Shown here: in pieces, positions 26,302 through 35,169 of the stretch
How positions within the stretch are numbered: the stretch's first letter is position 1
Layout: each line of letters starts with the position of its first letter
Source of the DNA: CAZFOB01 sp964520325
Lineage (GTDB): Bacteria; Actinomycetota; JAICYB01
Direction: 5' to 3'
NCBI GenBank assembly: GCA_964520325.1
Contig: CAZFOB010000012.1
Location: forward strand, 1-64,000
DNA length: 64,000 bases
Notes under the pieces: generated by a model
The model's database searches: none
Told to the model about the DNA's origin: nothing
What the model saw: the letters and a program-made list of their open reading frames with translations, nothing else
Position numbers and translations under genes: made by a program

Positions 26302-26424
26302 TTCGTGGCCGAGCTCCCGAAGACGGAGGCCACTGCGCGCACGCAGAAGATCAAGCTCCGCGACGACGCGATCAACGAGAACACCTGGGACCGCGAGAAG
26401 GCCGGGATCAAGCTCCCGAAGTGA
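26302..26424 (+). pseudogene. Fragment: 3' end of an acyl-CoA ligase gene
   Basis: Forty codons plus a TGA stop reproduce the C-terminus of the upstream acyl-CoA ligase: both begin FVAELPKTEATARTQK and end WDREKAGIKLPK, with 37 of 40 residues identical by eye. No start codon or upstream ligase sequence accompanies it, so it is a remnant of a duplicated ligase or the duplicated target of an insertion carrying the cNMP/Lon gene. Confidence 0.88.
26380..26422 (+). repeat. Right copy of the 43-bp perfect direct repeat
   Basis: Identical to 24746-24788 and 1634 bp away. It is the last part of the CoA-ligase 3' fragment. Confidence 0.9.
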
Positions 26425-26428
26425 TCCG

Positions 26429-27196
26429 TCAGGCAGTCTCGAGGAGCCCGGCGGCAAGCGCACTGAGTGACGCTCTGGGCAGACGCTTCTCTGAGAGATA
26501 GCCGCCGAACGATCCGTACGTCTCGTCCACACGCGCGATGACGCGTTCCATCGTCTCCGCGTGGGGCGTGAAGTGTGACGTCGGATTGTCGCGGTACATC
26601 GCGGGCGCGCCGGGCGTTGAGGCGAAGCGCCCGATGATCCGGTCGATCGCGCCGGCCGTCAGGACGTAGTCCTCGACGATGTCCACCTTGCGGACGCCGA
26701 GCGCACCGAGCACGACGGCACTGAGGACGCCGGTGCGGTCCTTGCCGGCCGCGCAGAAGAACACGCCGGGCAGCGCCTCGTCGCGTGCGAGCGCTTCGAC
26801 GGCGCCGACGATGAGATCGCTCGAACCCTCGAGGATCGCGAGGTACTGGTCGGCCATCGCGCCCGGTGATCGGTCGTCTGAGCTCGCGAGCGCGACGGTG
26901 GCATCGGCGGCAGCGACGTTCCGGCTGCTGAGGGGCATGTGATGGCGTGCGTCGACGAGCTCGGCCAGGCCACCCGCTCCTCCGAGCTTGATCTCGAGTT
27001 CGCTCCGAAGATCGATGATCGTCCGGATGCCGAGCTCCCTGTGTGCGCGATCGACGTCCGGCTGGGTCATCAGATGCACGGCGTCCGATCGGAAGAGCCT
27101 CCTCCAGCGCACGGTCGCGCCGCCCTCGGTCTTCCACCCGCCGAGGTCTCGGAAGTTGAAGCATCCCTCGAAGTCCCAATGACGCACGGCCCGCAT
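26429..27196 (-). CDS. Tyrosine-protein phosphatase, Y_phosphatase3 family
   Basis: A 255-residue PTP-fold enzyme. The active-site loop CAAGKDRTG has nucleophile Cys148 and Arg154 and fits the CxxGKDRTG form of bacterial dual-specificity or lipid phosphatases such as MptpB. The N-terminal CFNFRDLGGW motif is also typical of this family. The substrate may be a phosphoprotein or phosphoinositide. It is transcribed leftward, on its own, convergent with the CoA-ligase fragment. Confidence 0.92.
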   Translation of the reverse strand: MRAVRHWDFEGCFNFRDLGGWKTEGGATVRWRRLFRSDAVHLMTQPDVDRAHRELGIRTIIDLRSELEIKLGGAGGLAELVDARHHMPLSSRNVAAADATVALASSDDRSPGAMADQYLAILEGSSDLIVGAVEALARDEALPGVFFCAAGKDRTGVLSAVVLGALGVRKVDIVEDYVLTAGAIDRIIGRFASTPGAPAMYRDNPTSHFTPHAETMERVIARVDETYGSFGGYLSEKRLPRASLSALAAGLLETA

Positions 27197-27279
27197 GGTC
27201 CGGGAGCCTACCCAAGCGGCGTGAACGCCAGGATGCCTACGCTATGAACGCAACGCTCTTCATCCCGGGGAGGAGGTAG

Positions 27280-28059
27280 GTGACGGTGTACGACGAGCTC
27301 ATCTATGAGATACGGGGCGATGTCGGCGTCATCACGCTGAACCGTCCGGAAGCGCGCAACGCGTTGACCCACAAGACGTATGCCGAGCTCGAGGATGCCG
27401 TCCGGACGACCGACGCGCGCTGCCTGGTCATCACGGGGGCCGATCCCGCGTTCTGCTCGGGCGACGACGTGAAGCAGGTCATGGTCGGAGCGCGTGAGCA
27501 GGTCTCTGCCGGGCTACGCGCCGACCCACGCCTGACTCCTGCAGCCGGCGCGCTCCTCGGGTCGAACGTCCCCATCGTAGCCGCCGTCAACGGAGCGGCC
27601 GTCGGGTGGGGGATGGAGCTCGCGATCATGGCCGACATCCGCGTGGCCTCCGCGCGCGCGAGGTTCGGCGAGCTCTTCGTGATGCGTGGACTGTGCTGCG
27701 ACGTGCCGGGCATCGGACGCCTCGCGCAGCTCATCGGACGCGAAGCCGCCGCGGAGATGCTCTTCACCGGACGCATCGTGGACGCAGCCGAGGCGAAGGA
27801 GCTGCGATTGGTCTCGCGTGTCGTGCCCCATGACGAGCTCTTGCCGGTCGCGCTCGAGCTTGCACGCACGATCGCGCGCAACCCACCGCTGGCCGTCCAG
27901 AAGCTGAAGGAGGGTCTGCGCAAGGCCCTTGATCCGGATTGGGACGACCTCGGGCGTTGGGTGAGTGCCAGCCTCGGCGAGTTGTTCCGCACCGACGATC
28001 ACAAAGAAGGTGTTGCGTCGTTCCTCGAGAAGCGTGAGCCCAAGTTCGTGGGCCGATAG
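27280..28059 (+). CDS. Enoyl-CoA hydratase/isomerase (crotonase family)
   Basis: A 259-residue crotonase. The N-terminal ITLNRPEARNAL and oxyanion-hole segments (ADPAFCSGDDVKQ; ANGAAVGWGMELAIMADIRVAS) are clear. A C-terminal HKEGVASFLEKREPKF is typical of the family. It likely hydrates or isomerises an enoyl-CoA in a beta-oxidation-like pathway. GTG at 27280 lies only 3 nt after AGGAGG; GTG at 27286, with 9-nt spacing, is a credible alternative start. It is followed 13 nt later by an acyl-CoA dehydrogenase on the same strand. Confidence 0.92.
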   Translation: MTVYDELIYEIRGDVGVITLNRPEARNALTHKTYAELEDAVRTTDARCLVITGADPAFCSGDDVKQVMVGAREQVSAGLRADPRLTPAAGALLGSNVPIVAAVNGAAVGWGMELAIMADIRVASARARFGELFVMRGLCCDVPGIGRLAQLIGREAAAEMLFTGRIVDAAEAKELRLVSRVVPHDELLPVALELARTIARNPPLAVQKLKEGLRKALDPDWDDLGRWVSASLGELFRTDDHKEGVASFLEKREPKFVGR

Positions 28060-28072
28060 TCAGGAGATTACG

Positions 28073-29341
28073 GTGGATTTCGAGATCCCGAAGGACCTGC
28101 AGGAGTACCTCGTCGAGCTCGACGAGTTCATCGAGCGCGAGATCAAGCCGCTCGAGGAGCAGGACGACAACATCCGTTTCTTCGACCACCGCCGCGAGGA
28201 CGCGCGAACCGATTGGGACCGCGGTGGCCTGCCCAACGAGCAGTGGGAGCTTCTGCTGCGCGAAGCCCGCAACCGGGCCGATGCTGCCGGCCACTACCGG
28301 TATCCGTTCCCCAAGGAATTCGGCGGATCCGACGGCACCAACCTCGGGATGGCCGTGATCCGCGAGCACCTGGCGCACAAGGGCCTTGGGCTTCATTGCG
28401 ACCTGCAGAACGAGCACGCGATCGTCGGCAACAACGTCGGGCTGCTCCTGATGATCAAGTACGGAACCGAGGAGCAGAAGAAGGAGTGGATCGACGATCT
28501 CGCCGAAGGACGTCGTGGCTTCGCCTTCGGCATCACCGAACCGGCCCATGGATCGGACGCGACGTGGATGGAAACAACCGCGGTCCGAAGCGGGGACGAG
28601 TGGGTCATCAACGGTGAAAAGACATTCAACACCGGTATGCACCGCGCGACCTACGACATGATCATGGCCCGCACGAGCGGCAACGCCGGTGACGGTTTGG
28701 GGATCACCGCGTTCCTCGTCCCGACGAACAGTCCCGGATTCGAGATCGTCGAGTTCCTGTGGACGTTCAACATGCCGACCGACCACGCGCACGTCCGTCT
28801 GACCGACGTGCACGTGCCGCACGCCTCGATCTTCGGCGGAGAGGGACGCGGCCTTCAGGTCGTCCAGGAGTTCTTCAACGAGAACCGCATCCGGCAAGCC
28901 GCATCGTCGCTCGGCGCCGCGCAGTTCTGCATCGATCGCGCGGTCGAGTACGCGAAGGTGAGATCGCCCTTCGGCAAGCCACTTGCGCGGAATCAGGGGA
29001 TCCAGTTCCCGCTCGTCGAGCTTCAGACGCAGTGCGAGATGCTGCGCGCGCTGATCCACAAGACGGCGTGGTCCATGGACGAGTACGGCGCGTTCTCGGT
29101 TTCGGACAAGGTCTCGATGTGCAATTACTGGAGCAACCGTTTGTGCTGCGAGGCCGCCGACCGCGCCATGCAAGTGCACGGAGGGATGGGCTACTCGCGC
29201 CACACGCCGTTCGAGCACATCTATCGTCACCACCGCCGTTACCGCATCACCGAGGGCAGCGAAGAGATCCAGATGCGGCGGATCGCCGGCTATATGTTCG
29301 GTTTCATGAAGCAGCAGGCGCCGAAAGGCGTCGTTACGTGA
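28073..29341 (+). CDS. Acyl-CoA dehydrogenase
   Basis: A 422-residue flavoprotein that oxidises acyl-CoA to enoyl-CoA using FAD. Visible family segments: FGITEPAHGSDATWMETTA (FAD/substrate region), a helical C-terminal domain with QVHGGMGYSRHTPFEHIYRHHR, and YRITEGSEEIQMRRIAGYMF at the end. The start is set at GTG 28073, behind AGGAG with a 6-nt spacer; longer readings run into the preceding crotonase. Together with that gene it forms a two-gene acyl-CoA oxidation unit. Confidence 0.94.
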   Translation: MDFEIPKDLQEYLVELDEFIEREIKPLEEQDDNIRFFDHRREDARTDWDRGGLPNEQWELLLREARNRADAAGHYRYPFPKEFGGSDGTNLGMAVIREHLAHKGLGLHCDLQNEHAIVGNNVGLLLMIKYGTEEQKKEWIDDLAEGRRGFAFGITEPAHGSDATWMETTAVRSGDEWVINGEKTFNTGMHRATYDMIMARTSGNAGDGLGITAFLVPTNSPGFEIVEFLWTFNMPTDHAHVRLTDVHVPHASIFGGEGRGLQVVQEFFNENRIRQAASSLGAAQFCIDRAVEYAKVRSPFGKPLARNQGIQFPLVELQTQCEMLRALIHKTAWSMDEYGAFSVSDKVSMCNYWSNRLCCEAADRAMQVHGGMGYSRHTPFEHIYRHHRRYRITEGSEEIQMRRIAGYMFGFMKQQAPKGVVT

Positions 29342-29495
29342 GGGACGTGAGGACTCTGTGAACTTGCAGCTGGCCGGTCTGTTCCTCAAGCGGACATGCA
29401 TCTTCGGCACGCCCGTTCCCGGTAGGACTCCGGGCTCGACCGAGAGCCTTCGCGAGCAGGCCGTTGCCGAGCTCGTGCGCTGAACCAACGCAGGA

Positions 29496-29506
29496 TGTGC
29501 TACCAT
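29496..29506 (+). promoter_or_regulatory. Extended -10 promoter of the Phd/VapC pair
   Basis: TGTGCTACCAT contains TGC-TACCAT, an extended -10 element, ending 7 nt before the ATG at 29514. The transcript would therefore be leaderless or nearly so, as is common for actinobacterial toxin-antitoxin operons. No clear -35 is seen. Confidence 0.4.
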
Positions 29507-29513
29507 GTGCGTC

Positions 29514-29792
29514 ATGCAGCGAGATCGGGTCGGTATCCGAGAACTTCGGCAGAACCTCAGTGTGTACGTCGAGCGCGTCCTGAAGGGGGATACCTTCGAG
29601 GTCACCGAACGTGGGCGTGCTGTCGCGCTTCTCGGACCCCTTCCGGAAGGACAAACCGCGCTCGGCCGGCTCGTTCGTGATGGCCGCGTGCGCCCATCGG
29701 AGGGCGATGTGCTCGAGCTCGGCATGCCGGCGGGACGCGAGAGCACGGAGACGAGCGATGCGCTCAACGCGGACCGCGAAGACCGGCTCTGA
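29514..29792 (+). CDS. Phd/YefM-type antitoxin
   Basis: A 92-residue antitoxin from the ATG at 29514. The N-terminus (DRVGIRELRQNLSVYVERVLKGDTFEVTERGRAVALL) matches the Phd/YefM fold that dimerises on DNA and represses its own promoter; the acidic C-terminus would bind the toxin. It is followed after 7 nt by a VapC-like PIN toxin. An earlier in-frame ATG at 29505 exists but overlaps the promoter's -10 element. Confidence 0.9.
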   Translation: MQRDRVGIRELRQNLSVYVERVLKGDTFEVTERGRAVALLGPLPEGQTALGRLVRDGRVRPSEGDVLELGMPAGRESTETSDALNADREDRL

Positions 29793-29799
29793 TCGCGCT

Positions 29800-30198
29800 G
29801 TGCTGATCTACCTCGACTCTTCGGCGATCGTGAAGCTCGTCCGGCGCGAGCCCGAAACGCGCGCGTTGATCGCCTGCCTGAGCGAGCACCCTGATCGCGT
29901 GACGAGCGTGGTGGCCGCGGTCGAAGTCCGAAGAGCCGTGAGGCGGACGTCCCGTTCTCCACGGGCGCTGGACCGAGCGGATCGCGTTCTCGCCCGGATC
30001 GGTCTCGTGGAGCTCAACGCATCGATCTGCGCTTGCGCAGCCGGGCTGCAGCCGCTGGGGCTGAGGACGCTCGACGCGATCCACATCGCCACCGCCCTCG
30101 ACGTGGCCGACGGCGCTGCCGCGATCATCACGTACGACGACAGGCAAGCCGATGCTGCTCGCAGCTCGGACATGGAAGTGTTCTCGCCGGGACGATAG
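29800..30198 (+). CDS. PIN-domain toxin (VapC-like)
   Basis: A 132-residue PIN ribonuclease. Acidic residues occur in YLDSSAIVKLV, AAVEVRRAV, LRTLDAIHIATAL and YDDRQAD, the complete catalytic set. The GTG at 29800, 7 nt after the antitoxin stop, is preferred; an upstream ATG at 29758 would overlap the antitoxin by 35 nt. The pair is a second, independent toxin-antitoxin module, located between two acyl-CoA dehydrogenase genes. Confidence 0.9.
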   Translation: MLIYLDSSAIVKLVRREPETRALIACLSEHPDRVTSVVAAVEVRRAVRRTSRSPRALDRADRVLARIGLVELNASICACAAGLQPLGLRTLDAIHIATALDVADGAAAIITYDDRQADAARSSDMEVFSPGR

Positions 30199-30203
30199 GC
30201 AAC

Positions 30204-30236
30204 CCCAGGCTCAGCCCAGGCTCAGCCCAGGCTCAG
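30204..30236. repeat. Three perfect 11-bp tandem repeats
   Basis: CCCAGGCTCAG is repeated three times (30204-30214, 30215-30225, 30226-30236) between the convergent vapC and acyl-CoA dehydrogenase genes. The last unit contains the latter's stop codon. It is a likely slippage tract; no terminator structure with a T-run is seen. Confidence 0.9.
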
Positions 30237-31411
30237 TAGGAGCGGGGCAGGCCGAGCACGTTCTGCGCGATGAAGTTCAGCGCCATCTCCTGGCTCACGG
30301 GCGCGATGCGCATGAGTCGCGCCTCTCGCCAGTACCGCTCGACGTGGTACTCGCACGCATAGCCCATCCCTCCGAGCGTCTGCACCGCTCGGTCGGCGGC
30401 GAAGAAGCCGGCTTCGGCCGCCAGCCACTTCGCGGCGTTGGCCTGCTCCGCGCACGGTCGTCCCGCGTCGTAGCGGCGCGCGGCATCGAGAGTGGTCATC
30501 CAGGCCGCGCGCAGCTGTACGTGGGCTTGGGCGAGTGGATGACTGATCGCCTGGTTCGCACCGATGGGACGGTCGAACACGATGCGCTCCTTCGCGTACT
30601 CACACGCACGCGCGATCGCGACTTCGCCGATCCCGATGGCCTCGCCCGAGATGAGGATGCGCTCGGGGTTCAGGCCGTGCAGCAGATGCTGGAAGCCCTT
30701 GCCCTCTTCACCGACCAGGCGCCAGCCCTCGACGGGGAGTCCGTCGTAGACGACCTCGCACGACGCGACCGCGTTACGTCCGAGCTTCCTGATCGGGCGG
30801 ATGTCGACGTAGTCCGGATCGAGATCGGCGAGGAAGAGGCTGAGTCCTTTGAGTCCGGAGGACGCATCGGGATCGGTGCGCGCGAGGAGCAGGACGACCT
30901 CCGACTCGAGCGCCTTCGTCGTCCACACCTTCCGCCCGACGATGCGCCAGCCGTCGCCGTCACGCTCGGCGCGGGTGGTGATGCGGGACGTGTCCGTGCC
31001 GGCGTCCGGTTCGGTGACGCCGAACGCAACGTGCAGATCTCCGGCGGCGGCGCGCGGGATGAACGCGTCCTTGAGTTTGTCGCTGCCGAAGACGACGACG
31101 GGGTTGAGTCCGAACACGGTGAGATGGAGCGCCGAGCATCCGTTCATCGCGGCGCCGCTCGCCGCTATCTCGCGCATCAGCACCGTGGCTTCGGTGATGC
31201 CGCGGCCGCCGCCGCCGTACTGCTCGGGCATCGCGAGGCCGAGCCAGCCACCTTCCGCCATCTTCGCGTAGAACTCGGTCGGGAATCGGTGGTCCGCATC
31301 GCAGGCCGCCCAGTAGGTGTCGTCGAACTTCGCGCACACCGCGCGGACGGCGCCCGCGATGAGGTCGAGATCTTCGTCGTCGTAACTCGGACGCGCGGTC
31401 GGGATAGTCAT
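30233..31411 (-). CDS. Acyl-CoA dehydrogenase
   Basis: A 392-residue acyl-CoA dehydrogenase. MPEQYGGGGRGITEATVLMREIAAS, FGVTEPDAGTDTSRITTRAERDGDGW and the C-terminal QTLGGMGYACEYHVERYWREARLMRIAPVSQEM follow the family order. The ATG at 31411 overlaps the stop of the upstream beta-galactosidase gene by 4 nt, so the two are translationally coupled, an unusual partnership. Substrate unknown. Confidence 0.93.
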   Translation of the reverse strand: MTIPTARPSYDDEDLDLIAGAVRAVCAKFDDTYWAACDADHRFPTEFYAKMAEGGWLGLAMPEQYGGGGRGITEATVLMREIAASGAAMNGCSALHLTVFGLNPVVVFGSDKLKDAFIPRAAAGDLHVAFGVTEPDAGTDTSRITTRAERDGDGWRIVGRKVWTTKALESEVVLLLARTDPDASSGLKGLSLFLADLDPDYVDIRPIRKLGRNAVASCEVVYDGLPVEGWRLVGEEGKGFQHLLHGLNPERILISGEAIGIGEVAIARACEYAKERIVFDRPIGANQAISHPLAQAHVQLRAAWMTTLDAARRYDAGRPCAEQANAAKWLAAEAGFFAADRAVQTLGGMGYACEYHVERYWREARLMRIAPVSQEMALNFIAQNVLGLPRSY

Positions 31412-34200
31412 GCAGGTGCGAGTATCCACGACCACCGGTATGTGCCGGGGCCGACGCGGTACTGCTTCAGCGTGTCCGGTCCGCAGCTCGCGGTGCCGAG
31501 CCCGCGATGGGCGGCGTCGATGTGGACGAATGTCGTTTCGCTCGCCACCAGCTCGGTGTAGTGGCGCGCCGCCGTGAGCACCTCGGTGGAGTAGTGGCTC
31601 ACGCAGACCTGGCGCGGGTCGTCGAACCCGAGATGCACATCGCCGACGATGATCCATCGGACGTCGGCTCGGCCCCCGTTCTCCGACGGGAAGATGTAGT
31701 CGACGTGCATGTCGGTCACCGTCGATCGCCACAGGCGGATCTGCGCGAGCTTGCGATCGGGATAGGTCTCGTGGGGGCCGGTGCCGAACCACTCGACGAC
31801 TTCGTGGCCCGGCACGAGCTCGAACGCTGTACCGATACGCGGGAGGTCGGTGATCTCGTCCGGGACGTCGGCTTCTTCGGTGACGAGAAGGCTCTCGTCG
31901 TCGATCGATCCGTAGGTGACGCGATGCACGATCGGGATGCCGGCCGCTGTTACGTACTCACTCCCGACGGTGTTGCCAACGACCGAGAGGAGCTTGCGTG
32001 TCAGCTCGTGCAGTCCCCACTCCCTCCAGCGGCGTGAGCGTCCGCCGATGCGGTCGTTGTCGATCGGCGCGCGCCACAGGCTGAGCAGCGGGGGCTTCGC
32101 GAAGCGTGGATCGACGAGGAGGCCGTCGTCGTCGAGTCTGACGCCGGCCGGCCGCAACGTTGCCTCGGGCCTGGTCGCCGGCGCCATCCGGATCTGCGAC
32201 CAGGCGATCTGTTCGCCACCGACGTCGAACCGGATCGTGAGCCACCGCTCTTTGACGGTCGGGCTGCCGGCGTCGGGGATCGAGAGCTGAACCGATGTCT
32301 GCGGCGCGAGTTTTGGAAGAGTGAGCTCGCCCTTCGCGATCGCTTCTCCGTCGTCGGCGATCTCATAGGTCGCCGTGATGTCCGACAGGTCGGTGAACCA
32401 GCGACGGTTGTGCAGGGTGCCGTCGGCGTCGACACGTACCGGTGCAGCAAGTTGCTTGAGCTCCCACATGGCGGGCTTCGGCGTGCGGTCGGGCCACACG
32501 AGTCCGTCGCAGCAGAAGTTGCGGTCGTTCGGAAGATCGCCGAACATCCCGCCGTAAGCCCACGCGCCTTTCCCATCTGGGTCGTCCGGCTGCTTCTGCA
32601 CGAGTCCGTGGTCCCACCATTCCCAGATGAACCCGCCCTGCAGGCCGTCGGTGTTCTCGATGGCTTCCCAGTAATCGGCGAGGCAGCCGTTGCTGTTGCC
32701 CATGGCGTGTGAGTACTCGCAGAGGATCAGCGGCCGAGTACGAGAAGAGCCCCGGCGTCCCGACGTCGCGTACTCGACGATCGCCGAGATCGGCGCATAC
32801 ATCGGGCACACGATGTCGGTGGCGTTGTGACCGGCGTTCCAGTCCTCGGCGATGGCAGGCTCGTAGTGCAGCGGACGGCTCGCATCGTAGGCGCGCACCC
32901 AGCCCGCGGCGTCGTCGTGGTTGGTGCCGTAGCCGGATTCGTTGCCGAGCGACCACGCGATCACCGACGGATGGTTCTTGTCGCGCGTGACCATGCGGCT
33001 GATGCGGTCGAGGAAGCCGCCGAGGTAGCGCGCGTCGTTGCACAACGTGCGATAGAACGCGTGCGACTCGATGTCGGCCTCGTCGATCACGTACAGGCCG
33101 AGCTCGTCGGTGAGATCGAGGAACGCCGGGTCGTTGGGGTAGTGGGACGTGCGCACGGCGTTGATGTTGAACCGCTTCATCAGCTCGAGGTCGGCGCGCA
33201 TGTCCTCGACGGAGACGACGCGTCCGGTGTGTTGGTTGAAATCGTGCCGGTTCACCCCGTAGATGAGCACGGGCCGCCCGTTGATGAGGAGCTCGTTGCC
33301 GACGACCTCCACGCGCCGGAAGCCGATGCGGAAGGCGGCATGCTCGATCGCCACGCCGTCGGGCGACTTCAGGGTGACACCGACGTCGTACAGTCGCGGT
33401 TGCTCGTGTGACCACCGTGCCACGTTCGGATGAGCGCTTTCGTGGGTGACGGGTCCGGTTGTTGCCGTGACGTCGGCGGTGAACGCGATACCGAGCTCAG
33501 GTGCGCGCACCTCAACCGTCCAGCCTGGTTCGAGCTCATGCGGGAACTCGAGGTCGATCGTCGTGCGAAGCGTGCCGGTCTGCAGATCGTCGGCGAGACC
33601 GGCGTCCAGCCGGACGTCGGCCAGATACGTCCGCTCCGTTGCGTACAGGAAGACGGCACGCGTGATCCCACCGTGCCACCACTGGTCCTGGTCCTCGATG
33701 AAGGTTGCATCCGACCACTTGATGACGCGCAGCCTGATGTCGTTCGAACCGTCGCGTAGTAACGATGTGATGTCGAACTCGGCCGCGAGGTGCGAGTCCT
33801 TCGAGAGTCCGACGAACGCGCCGTTCACCGACGCGACGAGCACGCTCTCGGCTGCTCCGACGTGCAGGACGACCCGCCTGCCCTCCCAGACCGCTGGAAC
33901 CTCGAAGCTTCGCTCGTAGATCCCGGTCGGGTTGTCGTCCGGGACGTGCGGCGGCTGCTCGGCGAACGGCATCTGCACGTTGGTGTACTGCGGAAGGTCG
34001 CCGGAGTCCTGCATCGTCCAGCACCCGGGGACGTCGGCCTCGGTCCACACGTCACCCGGCTCCCCGTCCGGACGACGCAAGAGTTGGAACCGCCATCGTC
34101 CGTCGAGCGCGACTCGATCGAGGTGCGCAACGCTGTGCATCGGCAACCGATGGAGCGATGTGAGCTCTGGTGCCTCCCAGTACCGGATCATCGTCCGCAC
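31408..34200 (-). CDS. lacZ: Glycoside hydrolase family 2 beta-galactosidase
   Basis: A 930-residue LacZ-like enzyme that hydrolyses terminal beta-galactosides. It has an N-terminal sugar-binding jelly roll, immunoglobulin-like domains, a TIM barrel with acid/base Glu421 in GNESGYG and nucleophile Glu495 in LCEYSHAMGN, and a C-terminal Bgal-small-N region containing WFGTGPHETYPDR. No signal peptide, so probably cytoplasmic. No sugar transporter or regulator is adjacent; it is coupled instead to an acyl-CoA dehydrogenase. It may act on a glycoconjugate rather than lactose (inference). Confidence 0.94.
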   Translation of the reverse strand: MRTMIRYWEAPELTSLHRLPMHSVAHLDRVALDGRWRFQLLRRPDGEPGDVWTEADVPGCWTMQDSGDLPQYTNVQMPFAEQPPHVPDDNPTGIYERSFEVPAVWEGRRVVLHVGAAESVLVASVNGAFVGLSKDSHLAAEFDITSLLRDGSNDIRLRVIKWSDATFIEDQDQWWHGGITRAVFLYATERTYLADVRLDAGLADDLQTGTLRTTIDLEFPHELEPGWTVEVRAPELGIAFTADVTATTGPVTHESAHPNVARWSHEQPRLYDVGVTLKSPDGVAIEHAAFRIGFRRVEVVGNELLINGRPVLIYGVNRHDFNQHTGRVVSVEDMRADLELMKRFNINAVRTSHYPNDPAFLDLTDELGLYVIDEADIESHAFYRTLCNDARYLGGFLDRISRMVTRDKNHPSVIAWSLGNESGYGTNHDDAAGWVRAYDASRPLHYEPAIAEDWNAGHNATDIVCPMYAPISAIVEYATSGRRGSSRTRPLILCEYSHAMGNSNGCLADYWEAIENTDGLQGGFIWEWWDHGLVQKQPDDPDGKGAWAYGGMFGDLPNDRNFCCDGLVWPDRTPKPAMWELKQLAAPVRVDADGTLHNRRWFTDLSDITATYEIADDGEAIAKGELTLPKLAPQTSVQLSIPDAGSPTVKERWLTIRFDVGGEQIAWSQIRMAPATRPEATLRPAGVRLDDDGLLVDPRFAKPPLLSLWRAPIDNDRIGGRSRRWREWGLHELTRKLLSVVGNTVGSEYVTAAGIPIVHRVTYGSIDDESLLVTEEADVPDEITDLPRIGTAFELVPGHEVVEWFGTGPHETYPDRKLAQIRLWRSTVTDMHVDYIFPSENGGRADVRWIIVGDVHLGFDDPRQVCVSHYSTEVLTAARHYTELVASETTFVHIDAAHRGLGTASCGPDTLKQYRVGPGTYRWSWILAPA

Positions 34201-34242
34201 ACCCTAAGCTGGGTGCGCGCAAGAGCGACTGAGGAGGATGCG

Positions 34243-35166
34243 ATGGGGGAAGCACTGGTCCGGTACCGGAACGTCGTCGCCGACAGCGTGCGGTGGGACG
34301 GGTTCGCGTTCCGCGACGGCGACATCGTCATCTCGACGCCGCCGAAGTGCGGTACCACATGGACGCAGATGATCTGTGCTCTGCTGATCTTCCAGACCGA
34401 TCAGCTCCCGCGGCCGTTGGACGAACTGTCACCGTGGCTCGACCAGACCCTCAGCAGTCGTGACGATGTCTTTGCATCGCTCGAAGCCCAGCAGCACCGG
34501 CGGTTCATCAAGACACACACGCCGCTCGACGGATTGCCGTTCGAGCCCGAGGTCACCTACATCTGTGTCGGCCGCGACCTGCGGGATGTTGCCATCTCGA
34601 TGGACAACCATATGAACAACATCGACTTCGTTGCGCTCTTCGCGTTGCGCGAGAAGGCGGTCGGTCTGGATGATCTCGCCGAGTTGATGCCGGACGGTCC
34701 GCCGGTGCCGGCCGCGACCGAATACGAACGGTTCTGGCAATGGATCGACGAGGGCGGACTGTCGCAGATGGGTCTGGGCGGTGCGGTCCATCATCTCGCA
34801 ACGTTCTGGAACCAACGTTTTCGACCGAACATCGTCATGCTCCACTACGGCGAGCTCACCGCCGATCTCGAGGGCGAGATGCGCCGCCTCGCCGACCGGC
34901 TCGGGATCGAGGTGCCTGACGAGCGTTGGCCCGATCTCGTGGCCGCCGCGTCCTTCGAACGGATGAAAGGTCGCGCGACCGACTTCGCTCCGAACGCCAC
35001 GAGCTCGATCTGGCAGGACAACGATCGGTTCTTCAACCGGGGGACCTGCGGTCAGTGGCAGGCTCTCTTGAACGACGAGGACCTGCGTCGCTATGCGGGC
35101 AGCGTCGAAGCGCTTGCGGATCCCGATCTGATCACCTGGATGCACCAGGGCCCGATCACGGGCTGA
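34243..35166 (+). CDS. PAPS-dependent sulfotransferase
   Basis: A 307-residue sulfotransferase. The 5'-phosphosulfate-binding loop TPPKCGTTWTQ is at 32-42. FIKTHTPLDGLP and the 3'-phosphate-binding VGRDLRDVAISMDNH follow, with C-terminal FNRGTCGQWQ resembling the terminal PAPS-contact region. It would transfer sulfate from PAPS to a hydroxylated lipid, phenol or sugar. ATG 34243 follows GAGGAGG. It is divergent from the beta-galactosidase with only 42 bp between starts and ends 3 bp from the convergent SGNH hydrolase. Confidence 0.92.
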   Translation: MGEALVRYRNVVADSVRWDGFAFRDGDIVISTPPKCGTTWTQMICALLIFQTDQLPRPLDELSPWLDQTLSSRDDVFASLEAQQHRRFIKTHTPLDGLPFEPEVTYICVGRDLRDVAISMDNHMNNIDFVALFALREKAVGLDDLAELMPDGPPVPAATEYERFWQWIDEGGLSQMGLGGAVHHLATFWNQRFRPNIVMLHYGELTADLEGEMRRLADRLGIEVPDERWPDLVAAASFERMKGRATDFAPNATSSIWQDNDRFFNRGTCGQWQALLNDEDLRRYAGSVEALADPDLITWMHQGPITG

Positions 35167-35169
35167 GCC

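Noticed and set aside
29358..29482. A 41-codon frame from a GTG after the acyl-CoA dehydrogenase (NLQLAGLFLKR...)
   Set aside because: No domain, no conserved feature and no strong ribosome-binding site; it probably occurs by chance before the toxin-antitoxin promoter.
29334..29962. Long minus-strand open frames across 27.8-30.0 kb
   Set aside because: They run opposite to clear acyl-CoA dehydrogenase, crotonase and toxin-antitoxin genes and show only Arg/Ser-rich shadow sequence typical of GC-rich DNA.
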